Shown in pieces: positions 36,003-44,293 of a stretch of 64,000 bases of DNA. A program made the translations under genes and the position numbers. Source of the DNA: Bacteroidota bacterium. GTDB taxonomy: Bacteria > Bacteroidota > Bacteroidia > Bacteroidales > UBA10428. The notes beneath the pieces were generated by a model that made no database searches, was not told the origin of the DNA, and worked only from the letters and a program-made list of their open reading frames with translations. Location: assembly GCA_023442525.1 (NCBI GenBank), contig JAEZZA010000027.1, positions 22,405 to 86,404 of the forward strand, read 5' to 3'. The number at the start of each line of letters is the position of its first letter. Positions within the stretch are counted from its first letter, which is position 1.

Positions 36003-36299
36003 ATGTTCAGGGAAAGTGAATTCAAGCGTAAGGATAAAGATACAGTATCGATGATACCAGATTCGGTTGAAATATATGGAACATCATGGTGTGCGAAAAC
36101 ACAGATGGTACGAAGATTTTTTGATAAACTGAATATTCCTTATCAGTTTTTCGATCTGGAAAACAGCCCGGAAACGATCAGTAAATTAAAATGGATCACC
36201 GGGGGATATGCCAGTCATCCGACAGTGGTAATTGACGGACAGACATTGGTAGAACCCAGTGTGAAAGAACTCGAAAAAATCATGTCAAAATACAAATGA
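36003..36299 (+). CDS. Glutaredoxin-like protein (CAKT active site)
   Basis: 98-aa thioredoxin-fold redox protein. VEIYGTSWCAKTQMVRRFFDKLNIPYQFFDLE has the glutaredoxin N-terminal pattern with Cys30; the second active-site cysteine is replaced (CAKT instead of CPYC/CGFC), the pattern of monothiol-type or mycoredoxin-like proteins. TGGYASHPTVVIDG holds the cis-Pro that faces the active site. The first 20 residues are a charged extension. Encoded directly after the peroxiredoxin, it probably recycles it; this is inference. Confidence 0.88.
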   Translation: MFRESEFKRKDKDTVSMIPDSVEIYGTSWCAKTQMVRRFFDKLNIPYQFFDLENSPETISKLKWITGGYASHPTVVIDGQTLVEPSVKELEKIMSKYK

Positions 36300-36344
36300 G
36301 GCAGGCAATACTTGCATTAAAATAATAAAAAGTAAAAACCGATT

Positions 36345-36352
36345 TAATTTTG
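36345..36352 (+). promoter_or_regulatory. -7 promoter box (TAATTTTG) of the helicase gene
   Basis: Exact TAnnTTTG match. A transcript from here would carry an AT-rich leader of about 115 nt before the ATG at 36475, similar in length to cold-shock mRNA leaders. Confidence 0.45.
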
Positions 36353-36474
36353 TAATATTGCAGAAAGTTTCAGACTCCGAATTATTAGTAGCTGAAATTT
36401 GCAGGAAATACACATTACGCCCGATTAATAATTTGGTTAATGTTGATTCTAAGATTGTTAACCAAATTATTATA

Positions 36475-37668
36475 ATGAAAAAAGAAAAATTCCGAAATCC
36501 CAAACAAAAAAGAAGAGATTCCAAAAGTAAACAACCAACTGCAAAAACATACAGGAAGAACAAGCAACTTGACGCGGCTTTATTTCAAAATAAGGCACGC
36601 GAAGATTCCAATTCTGAGTTTCTGGCTGAAAGAGCAATTGTGGACTTACCTGTAGACGGATCAATCATCCAAAACCTTCTCAAAAAAGGGTATTCTTCTC
36701 CCACTGAAATACAGGACCGCTCGATAGAACCCATATTAAAGGGCCACGATTTGATGGGTCTGGCACAGACAGGTACAGGAAAAACCGGTGCGTTTTTAAT
36801 TCCTCTAATTCATAACCTGTTGGGGGCCAATCCCCGTTTCCAGGTATTGATCATAGCTCCGACACGCGAGCTGGCCGTTCAAACCGAAAGGGAGTTCAAA
36901 AGTCTGACAACCGGACTCAGGTTATACAGTGAATGTCTTATCGGGGGTACGAGTGTTTCCAGAGACCTTCAGAAATTACGCCGACCATGCCATTTTATAA
37001 TCGGAACACCTGGCAGGATAATGGATATGGTAAGGCAAAAGGCTGTTAACCTGAATAATTTTTCGGTTCTTGTACTTGATGAGTTTGATCGTTTACTCGA
37101 CATGGGTTTCTCAAACGACATCCAGTGGATTGCAGAAGGCATGGCAAACAGGCAGCAAACCATACTGTTTTCTGCAACTGAAGACAAGTCGCAGACGCCC
37201 ATAATATCCAAACTGTTGGATAAGCCTGTCGAGGTACGACTGAAAGTCAGCAATAATGCTGCTGATAGTGTTGAACAGGAAATCATCAAGGTTTCAGAAG
37301 GCGAAAACAAGATTGATATGCTTATTCGCCTGATTAAAGATCCTGAATTTGAGAAAGTGCTGGTTTTTGCCGATACAAAAAGATGGGTCCGAACGATATG
37401 TGAAAAACTCAGGAAAGCAGGTATAAAAGCTGATGAAATCCATGGCGATAAGTCGCAGAATTACCGTTTGAACGCCCTGGAAGCATTCAGAAAGCGCCGG
37501 ATTCAGGTGCTGGTGGCAACCGATGTAGCGGCCAGAGGACTTGACATAGATAATATTTCGCACGTAATTAATTACCAGCGTCCCCAGAATCTGGAAAATT
37601 ATATTCACCGGATCGGACGAACCGGCAGGGCAGGGAAGACGGGTAAAGCTTTTACGTTTGTGAATTAA
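36475..37668 (+). CDS. DEAD-box RNA helicase (DEFD variant)
   Basis: 397 aa from the ATG at 36475; a TTG start at 36358 would add a tail with no helicase character. The N-terminus is very basic (KKEKFRNPKQKRRDSKSK). Motifs in order: Q motif SPTEIQDRSI, I AQTGTGKT, Ia PTRELAVQ, II as DEFD in VLDEFDRLLDMGF (Phe for the usual Ala), III SAT, IV VLVFADTKR, V ATDVAARGLDID, VI HRIGRTGRAG. This is the RhlE-like group that unwinds structured RNA in ribosome assembly and mRNA decay. It lies upstream of a small basic protein and a cold-shock protein, consistent with a cold-response role. Confidence 0.93.
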   Translation: MKKEKFRNPKQKRRDSKSKQPTAKTYRKNKQLDAALFQNKAREDSNSEFLAERAIVDLPVDGSIIQNLLKKGYSSPTEIQDRSIEPILKGHDLMGLAQTGTGKTGAFLIPLIHNLLGANPRFQVLIIAPTRELAVQTEREFKSLTTGLRLYSECLIGGTSVSRDLQKLRRPCHFIIGTPGRIMDMVRQKAVNLNNFSVLVLDEFDRLLDMGFSNDIQWIAEGMANRQQTILFSATEDKSQTPIISKLLDKPVEVRLKVSNNAADSVEQEIIKVSEGENKIDMLIRLIKDPEFEKVLVFADTKRWVRTICEKLRKAGIKADEIHGDKSQNYRLNALEAFRKRRIQVLVATDVAARGLDIDNISHVINYQRPQNLENYIHRIGRTGRAGKTGKAFTFVN

Positions 37669-37711
37669 CGACATCGGGTAATATTTGTGATACGAACGAA
37701 AACTTCATGAT

Positions 37712-37933
37712 ATGAGATCGAACAACAGCACCATCAAGAAGCACAAGGCCGAAGCAAAAGCCAAGAAAAGAAAGGAGAAATTTCTTCATAAGCTTGAAAA
37801 GAAGAATCAGCCCAAAAAGGATTTTGAAAGCATGATAGCCTATGTGGATAAATTTGGTCGTATTTCGGCAGAGCCGCCTGTTGATGAAATAGAGGCACCT
37901 GAAGTGGAAAAAGAAAGTGAAGAACAGAAATAA
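37712..37933 (+). CDS. Small charged protein of the cold-shock locus
   Basis: 73 aa, no recognised domain. The N-terminal half is strongly basic (KKHKAEAKAKKRKEKFLHKLEKK) and the C-terminal half acidic (DEIEAPEVEKESEEQK), joined by FESMIAYVDKFGRISAEPP. The dipolar shape suggests an RNA- or ribosome-associated protein. It follows the DEAD-box helicase by 43 bases and precedes the cold-shock gene. Coding is supported by its position, by a good codon-level frame and by the conserved-looking central motif. Confidence 0.65.
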   Translation: MRSNNSTIKKHKAEAKAKKRKEKFLHKLEKKNQPKKDFESMIAYVDKFGRISAEPPVDEIEAPEVEKESEEQK

Positions 37934-37987
37934 ATATAAATTTTTGCTAAATAATATTTTAAGATCGGTTTATCCGATTATAATTTG

Positions 37988-37995
37988 TATTTTTG
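37988..37995 (+). promoter_or_regulatory. -7 promoter box (TATTTTTG) of the cold-shock gene
   Basis: Exact TAnnTTTG match 28 bases before the ATG at 38024. A small dyad, ATCGG-TTTAT-CCGAT (37964-37978), lies just upstream and could be an operator or a weak attenuator. Confidence 0.5.
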
Positions 37996-38023
37996 AATAT
38001 TAATATTTTAATCAATTAATTTA

Positions 38024-38215
38024 ATGAAAAGTGGTACAGTAAAGTTTTTTAATGAATCTAAAGGTTTTGGTTTCATTAAGGATGCAAATTCATCCAAAGA
38101 GTATTTTGTTCATGTTTCCGGGTTAAAGGAAAGTGTAAGAGAAAATGACGAAGTAGTTTTTGATCTTGAAGAAGGAAAAAAAGGATTAAATGCAGTGAAT
38201 GTTAAACTTGCATAG
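38024..38215 (+). CDS. Cold-shock domain protein
   Basis: 63-aa single OB-fold nucleic-acid chaperone of the CspA family. RNP1 is KGFGFI and RNP2 is YFVHVS, both with the aromatic residues that stack on single-stranded RNA or DNA. The start MKSGTVKFFNESKGFGFI is typical. It has its own promoter box and a strong terminator at 38240-38268, so it can be made independently of the helicase and small basic protein upstream. Confidence 0.95.
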   Translation: MKSGTVKFFNESKGFGFIKDANSSKEYFVHVSGLKESVRENDEVVFDLEEGKKGLNAVNVKLA

Positions 38216-38239
38216 TTTCATAAACCAGTCTAAAATATT

Positions 38240-38268
38240 AGTCCCGCCCGAAAGCGGGACTTTTTTTT
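38240..38268 (+). terminator. Intrinsic terminator after the cold-shock gene
   Basis: AGTCCCGC (38240-38247) pairs with GCGGGACT (38254-38261) around CCGAAA, followed by a run of eight T residues. Confidence 0.95.
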
Positions 38269-38355
38269 AATAATTCTTGATTTTTAAAAAGAAGAATTAT
38301 ATTTGCAACCCAGTAATTTAATTGGGCATCCGGAGAAGCCGTATGAAATAAGTAT

Positions 38356-38429
38356 CGGGGCGTGGCGCAGTTGGCTAGCGTACTTGCATGGGGTGCAAGG
38401 GGTCGGAAGTTCGAGTCTTCTCGCCCCGA
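38356..38429 (+). tRNA. tRNA-Pro (anticodon GGG)
   Basis: A 74-nt cloverleaf: acceptor CGGGGCG/CGCCCCG, D stem GCGC/GCGT, anticodon stem CTTGC/GCAAG with loop ATGGGGT (anticodon GGG at 38390-38392), T stem GGAAG/CTTCT with loop TTCGAGT. The C1-G72 pair and A73 are proline identity elements. The 3' CCA is not encoded. Confidence 0.97.
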
Positions 38430-38612
38430 CAGATCAGGGGTTATCAGAAATGATAATCCCATTTTTTTTGTATCCTTCGCAAACATCGTGGACGATTCTG
38501 TTCATCTGATCATATTTATTACCGTGTGATATGTGAGATAAATGCCTTATGTGTTCAAACTTTTAACGATGTTGTTTGTATATGTTATATTATCACATAT
38601 TATACAATACCT

Positions 38613-39089
38613 ATGAAAGGAAACGAAAACCTGATTAAAGTACTTAATGAATTGCTGGCCGACGAGCTTACTGCCATCAACCAGTACATGGTTCATGCTG
38701 AAATGTGTGAAAACTGGGGCTACAGTAAACTTCATAAAGCTATTTACAAGCAGGCTATTGACGAAATGCACCATGCCGAATGGCTCATCGAAAGAATCAT
38801 TTTCCTCGAGGGCATACCTGTTGTTTCGAAACTGAACCAGATCAGGATTGGTAAGACGGTGCCTGAGATGATCCAGAACGATTATAACGATGAAAACAAT
38901 GCAGTTAAGGCTTACAACGAAGGTATCAGGCTGGCCCGGGAAGTGAAGGATGAAGCTACCGGTGAATTGCTGCGCAAAATTTTGAAGATGGAAGAAGATC
39001 ATGTCGATTGGGCCGAAATGCAGAATGATCAGATCAATCAGATGGGTATAGCTAACTATTTGGTTTCACAGGTAGAAGAATCAAAATAA
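38613..39089 (+). CDS. bfr: Bacterioferritin
   Basis: 158-aa iron-storage protein that forms a 24-mer cage. From the ATG at 38613 its residues align in number with E. coli Bfr: ferroxidase ligands Glu18, Glu51, His54, Glu94, Glu127 and His130 are all present, and Met52, the haem ligand between subunit pairs, is kept (IDEMHHAE). An upstream start at 38526 would add a hydrophobic, non-conserved tail and is rejected. Length and motifs fit a complete haem-containing bacterioferritin. It lies downstream of tRNA-Pro, monocistronic. Confidence 0.95.
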   Translation: MKGNENLIKVLNELLADELTAINQYMVHAEMCENWGYSKLHKAIYKQAIDEMHHAEWLIERIIFLEGIPVVSKLNQIRIGKTVPEMIQNDYNDENNAVKAYNEGIRLAREVKDEATGELLRKILKMEEDHVDWAEMQNDQINQMGIANYLVSQVEESK

Positions 39090-39230
39090 TTTTACGATCT
39101 CACAGCGGTTTACTAAGGATACAGGGTCATTTCCGTTAACTATAACAGAAATGAATGGTATTCTATTACCCTAATTTTGAACAGCAGCCTTCGCTTTAGT
39201 GTTAATCAATTACAATTGAATGTCTTTTAG

Positions 39231-39238
39231 TATCTTTG
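39231..39238 (+). promoter_or_regulatory. -7 promoter box (TATCTTTG)
   Basis: Exact TAnnTTTG match 15 bases before the E2 start codon at 39254. Confidence 0.5.
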
Positions 39239-39253
39239 ACAAAATTTTTCCAA

Positions 39254-40642
39254 ATGGCAGATTTTAAATTGGTAATGCCCAAACTGGGCGAAAGTGTTCA
39301 GGAAGCAACAATAACCAAATGGTTAGTTAAGCCCGGCGATACAATTGAAGAAGACGATGTTCTTCTCGAAATAGCCACCGATAAAGTAGATTCAGAAATC
39401 CCGTCTCCTGTGGCGGGTAAAGTGATTAAATTGTTGTTTGCTGAGAATGCCCTGGTACCTGTTGGAGAGGTTATTGCCATCATCAATACCGAAGGGGAAG
39501 GTAAACCCGAAGCTGCACCCGAAGCTGCACCCGAAGGTAAACCAGAGCCTGCAGTTAAACAGGAACCTGCAGAAACGAAAGCAGAATCGGCTAAGGAAGC
39601 CAGTGCTCCTGCCGCTGCGGCCGAACTTAAAACAAGTGCCAGACAACCTGCCGACGGTCCGATGATCGAAAACCAGGAAGAAATGGAATCGCCAGGTTCG
39701 GGCCGGTTTTATTCCCCGCTGGTAATGAGCATTGCTCAGAAAGAAAAAATCAGTACACAGGAACTGGATTCCATAAAAGGAACGGGCGAAAACGGAAGAG
39801 TTCGTAAACAGGATGTTTTGAAATATCTTGAAGAAAGGTCTAAAGCCCCGGCAGTTGCAAAAGCTCCTGCTCAGGCGGCACCCGCACAGGTTAAGCAACC
39901 CGATATGCCTAAGGTGAGCATAAATCTCCAGCCAGGAGATGAAGTGGTTCAGATGGACAGGATGAGGAAGATCATAGCCGAACATATGGTTATGTCGAAA
40001 CATACCTCACCCCATGTGACGAACTTTGTTGAGGCAGATGTTACCACTCTGGCTTTATGGAGAGAAAAAACCAAAGATGAATTCCTGAAACGGGAGAAGG
40101 TGAAGCTGACATTTATGCCTGCTTTTATTGAAGCAACAGCACGTGCTTTGAAGGAGTTCCCGGGTGTTAATACATCTGTTGATGGTGATAAGATCATTTT
40201 AAGAAAAAACATAAATATAGGATTTGCAGTAGCTTTGAAAAACGGCAACCTGATCGTTCCTGTACTTAAGAATGCGGATCAGAAGAGTATGCTGGGTCTG
40301 GCACTTGAGTTGGACCGGCTTATCGAAGCTGCAAGGAACAGCCAGTTATCGCCCGACGATATACAGGGTGGTACATTTACAATTTCTAATTTCGGCACAT
40401 TCAGGAATATCACCGGTACTCCGGTTATCAACCAGCCACAGGCAGCCATATTAGCCACCGGGAACATTGAAAAGAAGCCGGCTGTGCTCGAAACTCCCGC
40501 CGGTGACGTGATAGCTATCAGGCATAAAATGATATTGTCGCTTTCCTATGATCATCGAATTATTGATGGAGCTTTGGGAGGCATGTTCCTTCGTCGGATT
40601 GCTGATCTGCTCGAAGGTTTTGATTTGAACAGACAGGTATAA
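39254..40642 (+). CDS. 2-oxoacid dehydrogenase E2 (dihydrolipoyl acyltransferase)
   Basis: 462-aa core of a 2-oxoacid dehydrogenase complex. The lipoyl domain (1-80) has the attachment lysine Lys44 in EIATDKVDSEIPS. An Ala/Pro/Glu linker follows, including a tandem 12-base DNA repeat (CCCGAAGCTGCA twice near 39516). The E1/E3-binding domain is YSPLVMSIAQKEKI to VRKQDVLKYL (about 150-195), and the catalytic domain (about 230-460) ends with the active-site motif SYDHRIIDGALGG. The start is the ATG at 39254; a TTG at 39236 lies within the promoter box. E1 follows after 13 bases. The acyl group, branched-chain or acetyl, cannot be fixed. Confidence 0.93.
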   Translation: MADFKLVMPKLGESVQEATITKWLVKPGDTIEEDDVLLEIATDKVDSEIPSPVAGKVIKLLFAENALVPVGEVIAIINTEGEGKPEAAPEAAPEGKPEPAVKQEPAETKAESAKEASAPAAAAELKTSARQPADGPMIENQEEMESPGSGRFYSPLVMSIAQKEKISTQELDSIKGTGENGRVRKQDVLKYLEERSKAPAVAKAPAQAAPAQVKQPDMPKVSINLQPGDEVVQMDRMRKIIAEHMVMSKHTSPHVTNFVEADVTTLALWREKTKDEFLKREKVKLTFMPAFIEATARALKEFPGVNTSVDGDKIILRKNINIGFAVALKNGNLIVPVLKNADQKSMLGLALELDRLIEAARNSQLSPDDIQGGTFTISNFGTFRNITGTPVINQPQAAILATGNIEKKPAVLETPAGDVIAIRHKMILSLSYDHRIIDGALGGMFLRRIADLLEGFDLNRQV

Positions 40643-40655
40643 CTAAATATTTGAA

Positions 40656-42734
40656 ATGAATTACACATCCATACCCCTGGCTCTCATTGATGCAGAGGTT
40701 CCGAAACGTTTTAATATAAAAAAAACCGACAAGGAAACTCTTTCCAGATGGTTTTATCTCATGGTACTGGGGCGTGCGCTCGATGACCGCGCCCCCAATT
40801 ATCTCAAACAGGCTATTGGCTGGTCGTACCACGCACCCTATGCCGGTCACGATGGTATACAACTTGCAATAGGTCAGGTATTCGATCGTAATACAGATCA
40901 TCTGTTCCCGTATTACAGAGATATGCTCACGGCAATTTCGGCCGGACTTTCAGCTGAAGAAGTAATCTATAACGGTATTTCCAAAGCCACGGATGTTGCG
41001 GGCGGCGGACGCCATATGTCGAATCACTTTGCCAAGCCCGAATGGAACATTCATAATGTATCGTCGGCAACCGGCAATCATGCCCTTCATGCAACAGGGG
41101 TAGGAAGAGGAATACGCAAATACAAACAAAAAGGCGTAGCCATTTGCTCTCAGGGTGAATCATCAGTGTCTGAAGGCTACGTTTATGAAGCTATTAATGG
41201 CGCCAGTCTTGAAGAGCTGCCGGTAATCTTTGTTTTTCAGGATAACGGTTATGGAATCTCCGTACCAAAGGCCGATCAGACTGCAAACCGGAAAGTTGCC
41301 AACAACTTCAGAGGATTTAAGAATCTTCGTATAATTCATTGCAATGGAAAAGACGTGTTCGATTCAATGAATGCAATGTCCGAAGCCAAAGACTGGGTTT
41401 TGAAGAACCAGAAACCCTGTATTGTTCAGGCTAACTGCGTGCGCATTAAATCGCATTCAAATTCTGACCGTCACGAACTTTACCGCGACGATTCGGAATT
41501 GAATTACGTGACAGAATATGATCCGCTGGGAAAATACCGCCGGTTGCTTTTGAAATATAACAGGTTTACCGAAGAAGAACTACTGGCCATCGAAGAAAGA
41601 GTTAAAATCGAAGTAAAGGAAGCACATAAAAAGGGAATGGCAGCCCCGGATCCCGCTTCGGAGTCGGCTACCGACTTTGTATACCCAAATCCTTATGTTT
41701 CAGAGAAATATCCTGAAGGCCTTCATCAGCATGACGGTCCGAAAAAGAAATTGATTGAGGCAATTAATGAAACACTTAAGGACGAATTCAGGAAAAACCC
41801 TGATACATTCATTTGGGGACAGGATATTGCCAACAAGGATAAGGGAGGAATTTTCAATGTAACCAAAGGAATGCAGCAGGAATTCGGCATTGAAAGAGTA
41901 TTTAACGCTCCCATAGCCGAAGACTTCATTCTGGGAACCGCCAACGGTATGTCGCGGTTTAATAAAAAGATCAGGCTGGTTGTTGAAGGTGCTGAATTTG
42001 CCGACTATTTCTGGCCTGCCATGGAACAGTTTGTTGAAACCACACATGATTACTGGCGGTCGAACGGTCAGTTTTCACCCAACGTTACGGTAAGACTTGC
42101 GTCGGGCGGATATATCGGCGGCGGATTGTACCATTCGCAAACTACCGAAGGAGCTCTGGCGACGTTCCCCGGAGTGAGGATTGTATATCCTTCATTTGCC
42201 GACGATGCAGCGGGATTGCTGCGTACATGCATGCGAAGCGAAGGATTCACAATGTTCCTCGAACCAAAGGCGCTGTATAATTCACCTATTGCCGCCACTC
42301 CCATTCCCGATGATTTCGAAGTGCCTTTTGGAAAGGCCAGGGTAAGGAGAGAAGGAACCGATATGACCGTGATCACGTACGGTAATACATCACATATGTG
42401 TTTGCAGGCAGCAGAAAAAATTGCAAAGGAATCAGGGGCCAGTATTGAAGTGATTGATTTGCGTTCATTGATACCTTTGGATAAGGAAACGATCCTTGAG
42501 TCGGTACGGAAAACCGGCAAAGTACTAATCGTACATGAGGATAAGGTATTTTCGGGATTCGGAGCCGAAGTAGCTGCCATCATTACTGAAGAAGCTTTCG
42601 AATATCTCGACGGTCCTGTACGAAGGGTAGGTTCACTATTTACACCGGTTGGATTCAGTCCGATACTTGAAAAGGCAATTCTGCCTAACGCTCAGAAGAT
42701 TGAAAAGGCGATGAACGATCTGTTGGATTACTAA
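40656..42734 (+). CDS. Fused 2-oxoacid dehydrogenase E1 (alpha-beta)
   Basis: 692-aa thiamine-diphosphate enzyme with alpha and beta subunits in one chain, as often seen in Bacteroidota. Alpha half (1-350): AIGWSYHAPYAGHDG, SNHFAKPEWNIHNVSSATGNH, and the TPP motif SQGESSVSEGYVYEAINGASLEELPVIFVFQDN. Beta half (about 355-692): FIWGQDIANKDKGGIFNVTKGM, RVFNAPIAEDFILGTANGMS, and the C-terminal VIDLRSLIPLDKETI. It decarboxylates a 2-oxoacid and loads the E2 lipoyl arm. Most similar in layout to 2-oxoisovalerate dehydrogenases; pyruvate is possible. E3 is not in the window. A flavodoxin gene follows after 12 bases. Confidence 0.92.
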   Translation: MNYTSIPLALIDAEVPKRFNIKKTDKETLSRWFYLMVLGRALDDRAPNYLKQAIGWSYHAPYAGHDGIQLAIGQVFDRNTDHLFPYYRDMLTAISAGLSAEEVIYNGISKATDVAGGGRHMSNHFAKPEWNIHNVSSATGNHALHATGVGRGIRKYKQKGVAICSQGESSVSEGYVYEAINGASLEELPVIFVFQDNGYGISVPKADQTANRKVANNFRGFKNLRIIHCNGKDVFDSMNAMSEAKDWVLKNQKPCIVQANCVRIKSHSNSDRHELYRDDSELNYVTEYDPLGKYRRLLLKYNRFTEEELLAIEERVKIEVKEAHKKGMAAPDPASESATDFVYPNPYVSEKYPEGLHQHDGPKKKLIEAINETLKDEFRKNPDTFIWGQDIANKDKGGIFNVTKGMQQEFGIERVFNAPIAEDFILGTANGMSRFNKKIRLVVEGAEFADYFWPAMEQFVETTHDYWRSNGQFSPNVTVRLASGGYIGGGLYHSQTTEGALATFPGVRIVYPSFADDAAGLLRTCMRSEGFTMFLEPKALYNSPIAATPIPDDFEVPFGKARVRREGTDMTVITYGNTSHMCLQAAEKIAKESGASIEVIDLRSLIPLDKETILESVRKTGKVLIVHEDKVFSGFGAEVAAIITEEAFEYLDGPVRRVGSLFTPVGFSPILEKAILPNAQKIEKAMNDLLDY

Positions 42735-42746
42735 AAATGCTTACAA

Positions 42747-43253
42747 ATGGATAAAATAGGCCTTATCTACAGTTTTAACACCCATAAAACCTCCCAGGCT
42801 GCTGATAAAATAGCCAATGAGTTTGGCAATGGCATTGAAAAAGTAAATGCCGAAACTCTTACCGAAGAGCAATTTCTCTCATTTAAGAAAATAATAATTG
42901 GTGTTCCCACCTGGTTCGACGGAGAATTACCCAATTACTGGGATGAATTTGTTCCTGCAATAGAGGATATGAAACTGAAGGGGAAGAAAATTGCAATTTT
43001 TGGTAATGGAAATCAGAAAGGCTATCCCGAGAACTTTGTCGACGGAATTGGCATTATGGCAAAATTACTTGAGGATCGCGGTGCGAAGATTGTCGGCTTT
43101 ACGTCCATAAATGGATATGAATTTGAATCATCCCGGGCTGTGCAAGGCGATCAATTCGCCGGTCTGGCACTCGATTTTGAGAACCATTCTTCGCAGGTGA
43201 ATTCAAAGGTGAAAAAGTGGGTTGAGCAGCTAAAAAAGGAATTCGGAAGTTAA
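42747..43253 (+). CDS. Flavodoxin
   Basis: 168-aa FMN electron carrier of the long-chain flavodoxin group. IGLIYSFNTHKTSQAADKIA has the phosphate-binding loop, although the classic SxTGNT reads SFNTHKT. VPTWFDGELPNYWDEF holds the FMN-stacking Trp, and FGNGNQKGYPENFVDGIG a second isoalloxazine contact. The DNA spacing of 12 bases after E1 puts it in the 2-oxoacid dehydrogenase operon. It could serve flavodoxin-linked oxidoreductases or the Hdr-like cluster nearby, but direct partners are not shown. Confidence 0.9.
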   Translation: MDKIGLIYSFNTHKTSQAADKIANEFGNGIEKVNAETLTEEQFLSFKKIIIGVPTWFDGELPNYWDEFVPAIEDMKLKGKKIAIFGNGNQKGYPENFVDGIGIMAKLLEDRGAKIVGFTSINGYEFESSRAVQGDQFAGLALDFENHSSQVNSKVKKWVEQLKKEFGS

Positions 43254-43321
43254 GGTAAAATATACAACTTCCGGAAGCTTCCTTCCTGAACAGAACTGTT
43301 TAACCATCCGCCGGAAATAAT

Positions 43322-43329
43322 TAACTTTG
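43322..43329 (+). promoter_or_regulatory. -7 promoter box (TAACTTTG)
   Basis: Exact TAnnTTTG match 16 bases before the aminotransferase start at 43346. Confidence 0.5.
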
Positions 43330-43345
43330 CCATTATTCTGTATTC

Positions 43346-44224
43346 ATGGTTCGACCAGCAACTGTATATCTGAACGGACAATTCATCAGCAGGGACAAAG
43401 CTTCGATTTCACCGGATGACCGCGGTTTTTACTTTGCCGACGGGGTTTATGAAGTAATCAAATACTACAAGGGCAAACCTTTTTGTTTTGATGATCATAT
43501 AAACCGCCTGGAAAACAGCCTGCGAATGATCAGGCTCAGGTATCCCGGAATTGATAAATTATCGCACGTATGTGACGCGCTTATTGAAGCGAATGAATTC
43601 AGGAATAAATATGCCGGCATTTACCTGCAGATCACACGTGGCAGTGCCAACCGCACACACAGGTTTCCACCGAAAGATGTTCAGCCCACCATTTATGCCC
43701 GTGCTTTTTTCTTTCAGAATTGTCTGAGTGAAATGGCTGAAGGCGTTGTAGCCTTTACCCGGGAAGACATCCGGTGGCATTTATGCAATGTCAAGTCAAT
43801 AGGACTACTGCCCAATACCATGTTATTTGAGGAGGTTGCTGAAATTGGTGCATTTGAATGTATTCTGGTACGTGAAGGATATATAACCGAAGCCACTCAT
43901 TCGAATGTTTTCGGTGTAAAAAACGGAGTTGTGTATACACATCCCGAATCAAACCTGATCCTTCCCGGTATCACGCGAAAGGAAGTTCTGAAAATATGCA
44001 GGGATCTGGACATCGATATTTCGGAAGAACCTATAAAACGTCCGGATATTGGAAAATATAATGAATGGTTTTTAACAGGAACAGGCAGCGAAATTGTACC
44101 GGTTATTCAAATTGACAGCACGCTGGTTGGCGACGGCAACCCCGGTAAAATTACCCGGAAGATTCAGAATGAATTTCTTCGCCGTACATACGAAGAATTA
44201 GCCGGTGAAAAAATCGAATTATAA
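43346..44224 (+). CDS. D-amino-acid aminotransferase-like, class IV PLP enzyme
   Basis: 292-aa fold-type IV PLP transaminase. DDRGFYFADGVYEVIKYYKG is the N-terminal hallmark. The internal aldimine lysine is Lys150 in CNVKSIGLLPNTM; PLP phosphate is held by ITEATHSNVFGV and LILPGITRKEVL. The carboxylate-trap motif RGSANRTHRFP (Arg98, His105) is the pattern of D-alanine transaminases rather than branched-chain or ADC-lyase members. It would interconvert D-alanine and D-glutamate for the cell wall, but overlapping specificities in this family make the exact substrate uncertain. Own promoter; DedA gene follows with its own promoter. Confidence 0.85.
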   Translation: MVRPATVYLNGQFISRDKASISPDDRGFYFADGVYEVIKYYKGKPFCFDDHINRLENSLRMIRLRYPGIDKLSHVCDALIEANEFRNKYAGIYLQITRGSANRTHRFPPKDVQPTIYARAFFFQNCLSEMAEGVVAFTREDIRWHLCNVKSIGLLPNTMLFEEVAEIGAFECILVREGYITEATHSNVFGVKNGVVYTHPESNLILPGITRKEVLKICRDLDIDISEEPIKRPDIGKYNEWFLTGTGSEIVPVIQIDSTLVGDGNPGKITRKIQNEFLRRTYEELAGEKIEL

Positions 44225-44246
44225 TTCTTACATCTGATTACAACTA

Positions 44247-44276
44247 TTGCGACTCCTGAATTTTTATATAGTTTTG
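44247..44276 (+). promoter_or_regulatory. Bacteroidota-type promoter (TTG-19-TAGTTTTG)
   Basis: TTG at 44247-44249, a 19-base spacer and TAGTTTTG at 44269-44276 match the consensus TTTG-N19-21-TAnnTTTG. The start codon is 18 bases after the -7 box. This is the most complete promoter in the window. Confidence 0.65.
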
Positions 44277-44293
44277 CAATTCAACTTCAAAAA

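Noticed and set aside
38526..38612. Upstream start for bacterioferritin
   Set aside because: The extra 29 residues are Cys/Ile-rich and not conserved, and the numbering of ferroxidase ligands fits the ATG at 38613.
39236..39253. TTG start of the E2 gene
   Set aside because: The TTG lies within the -7 promoter box, and the lipoyl domain begins normally at the ATG at 39254.
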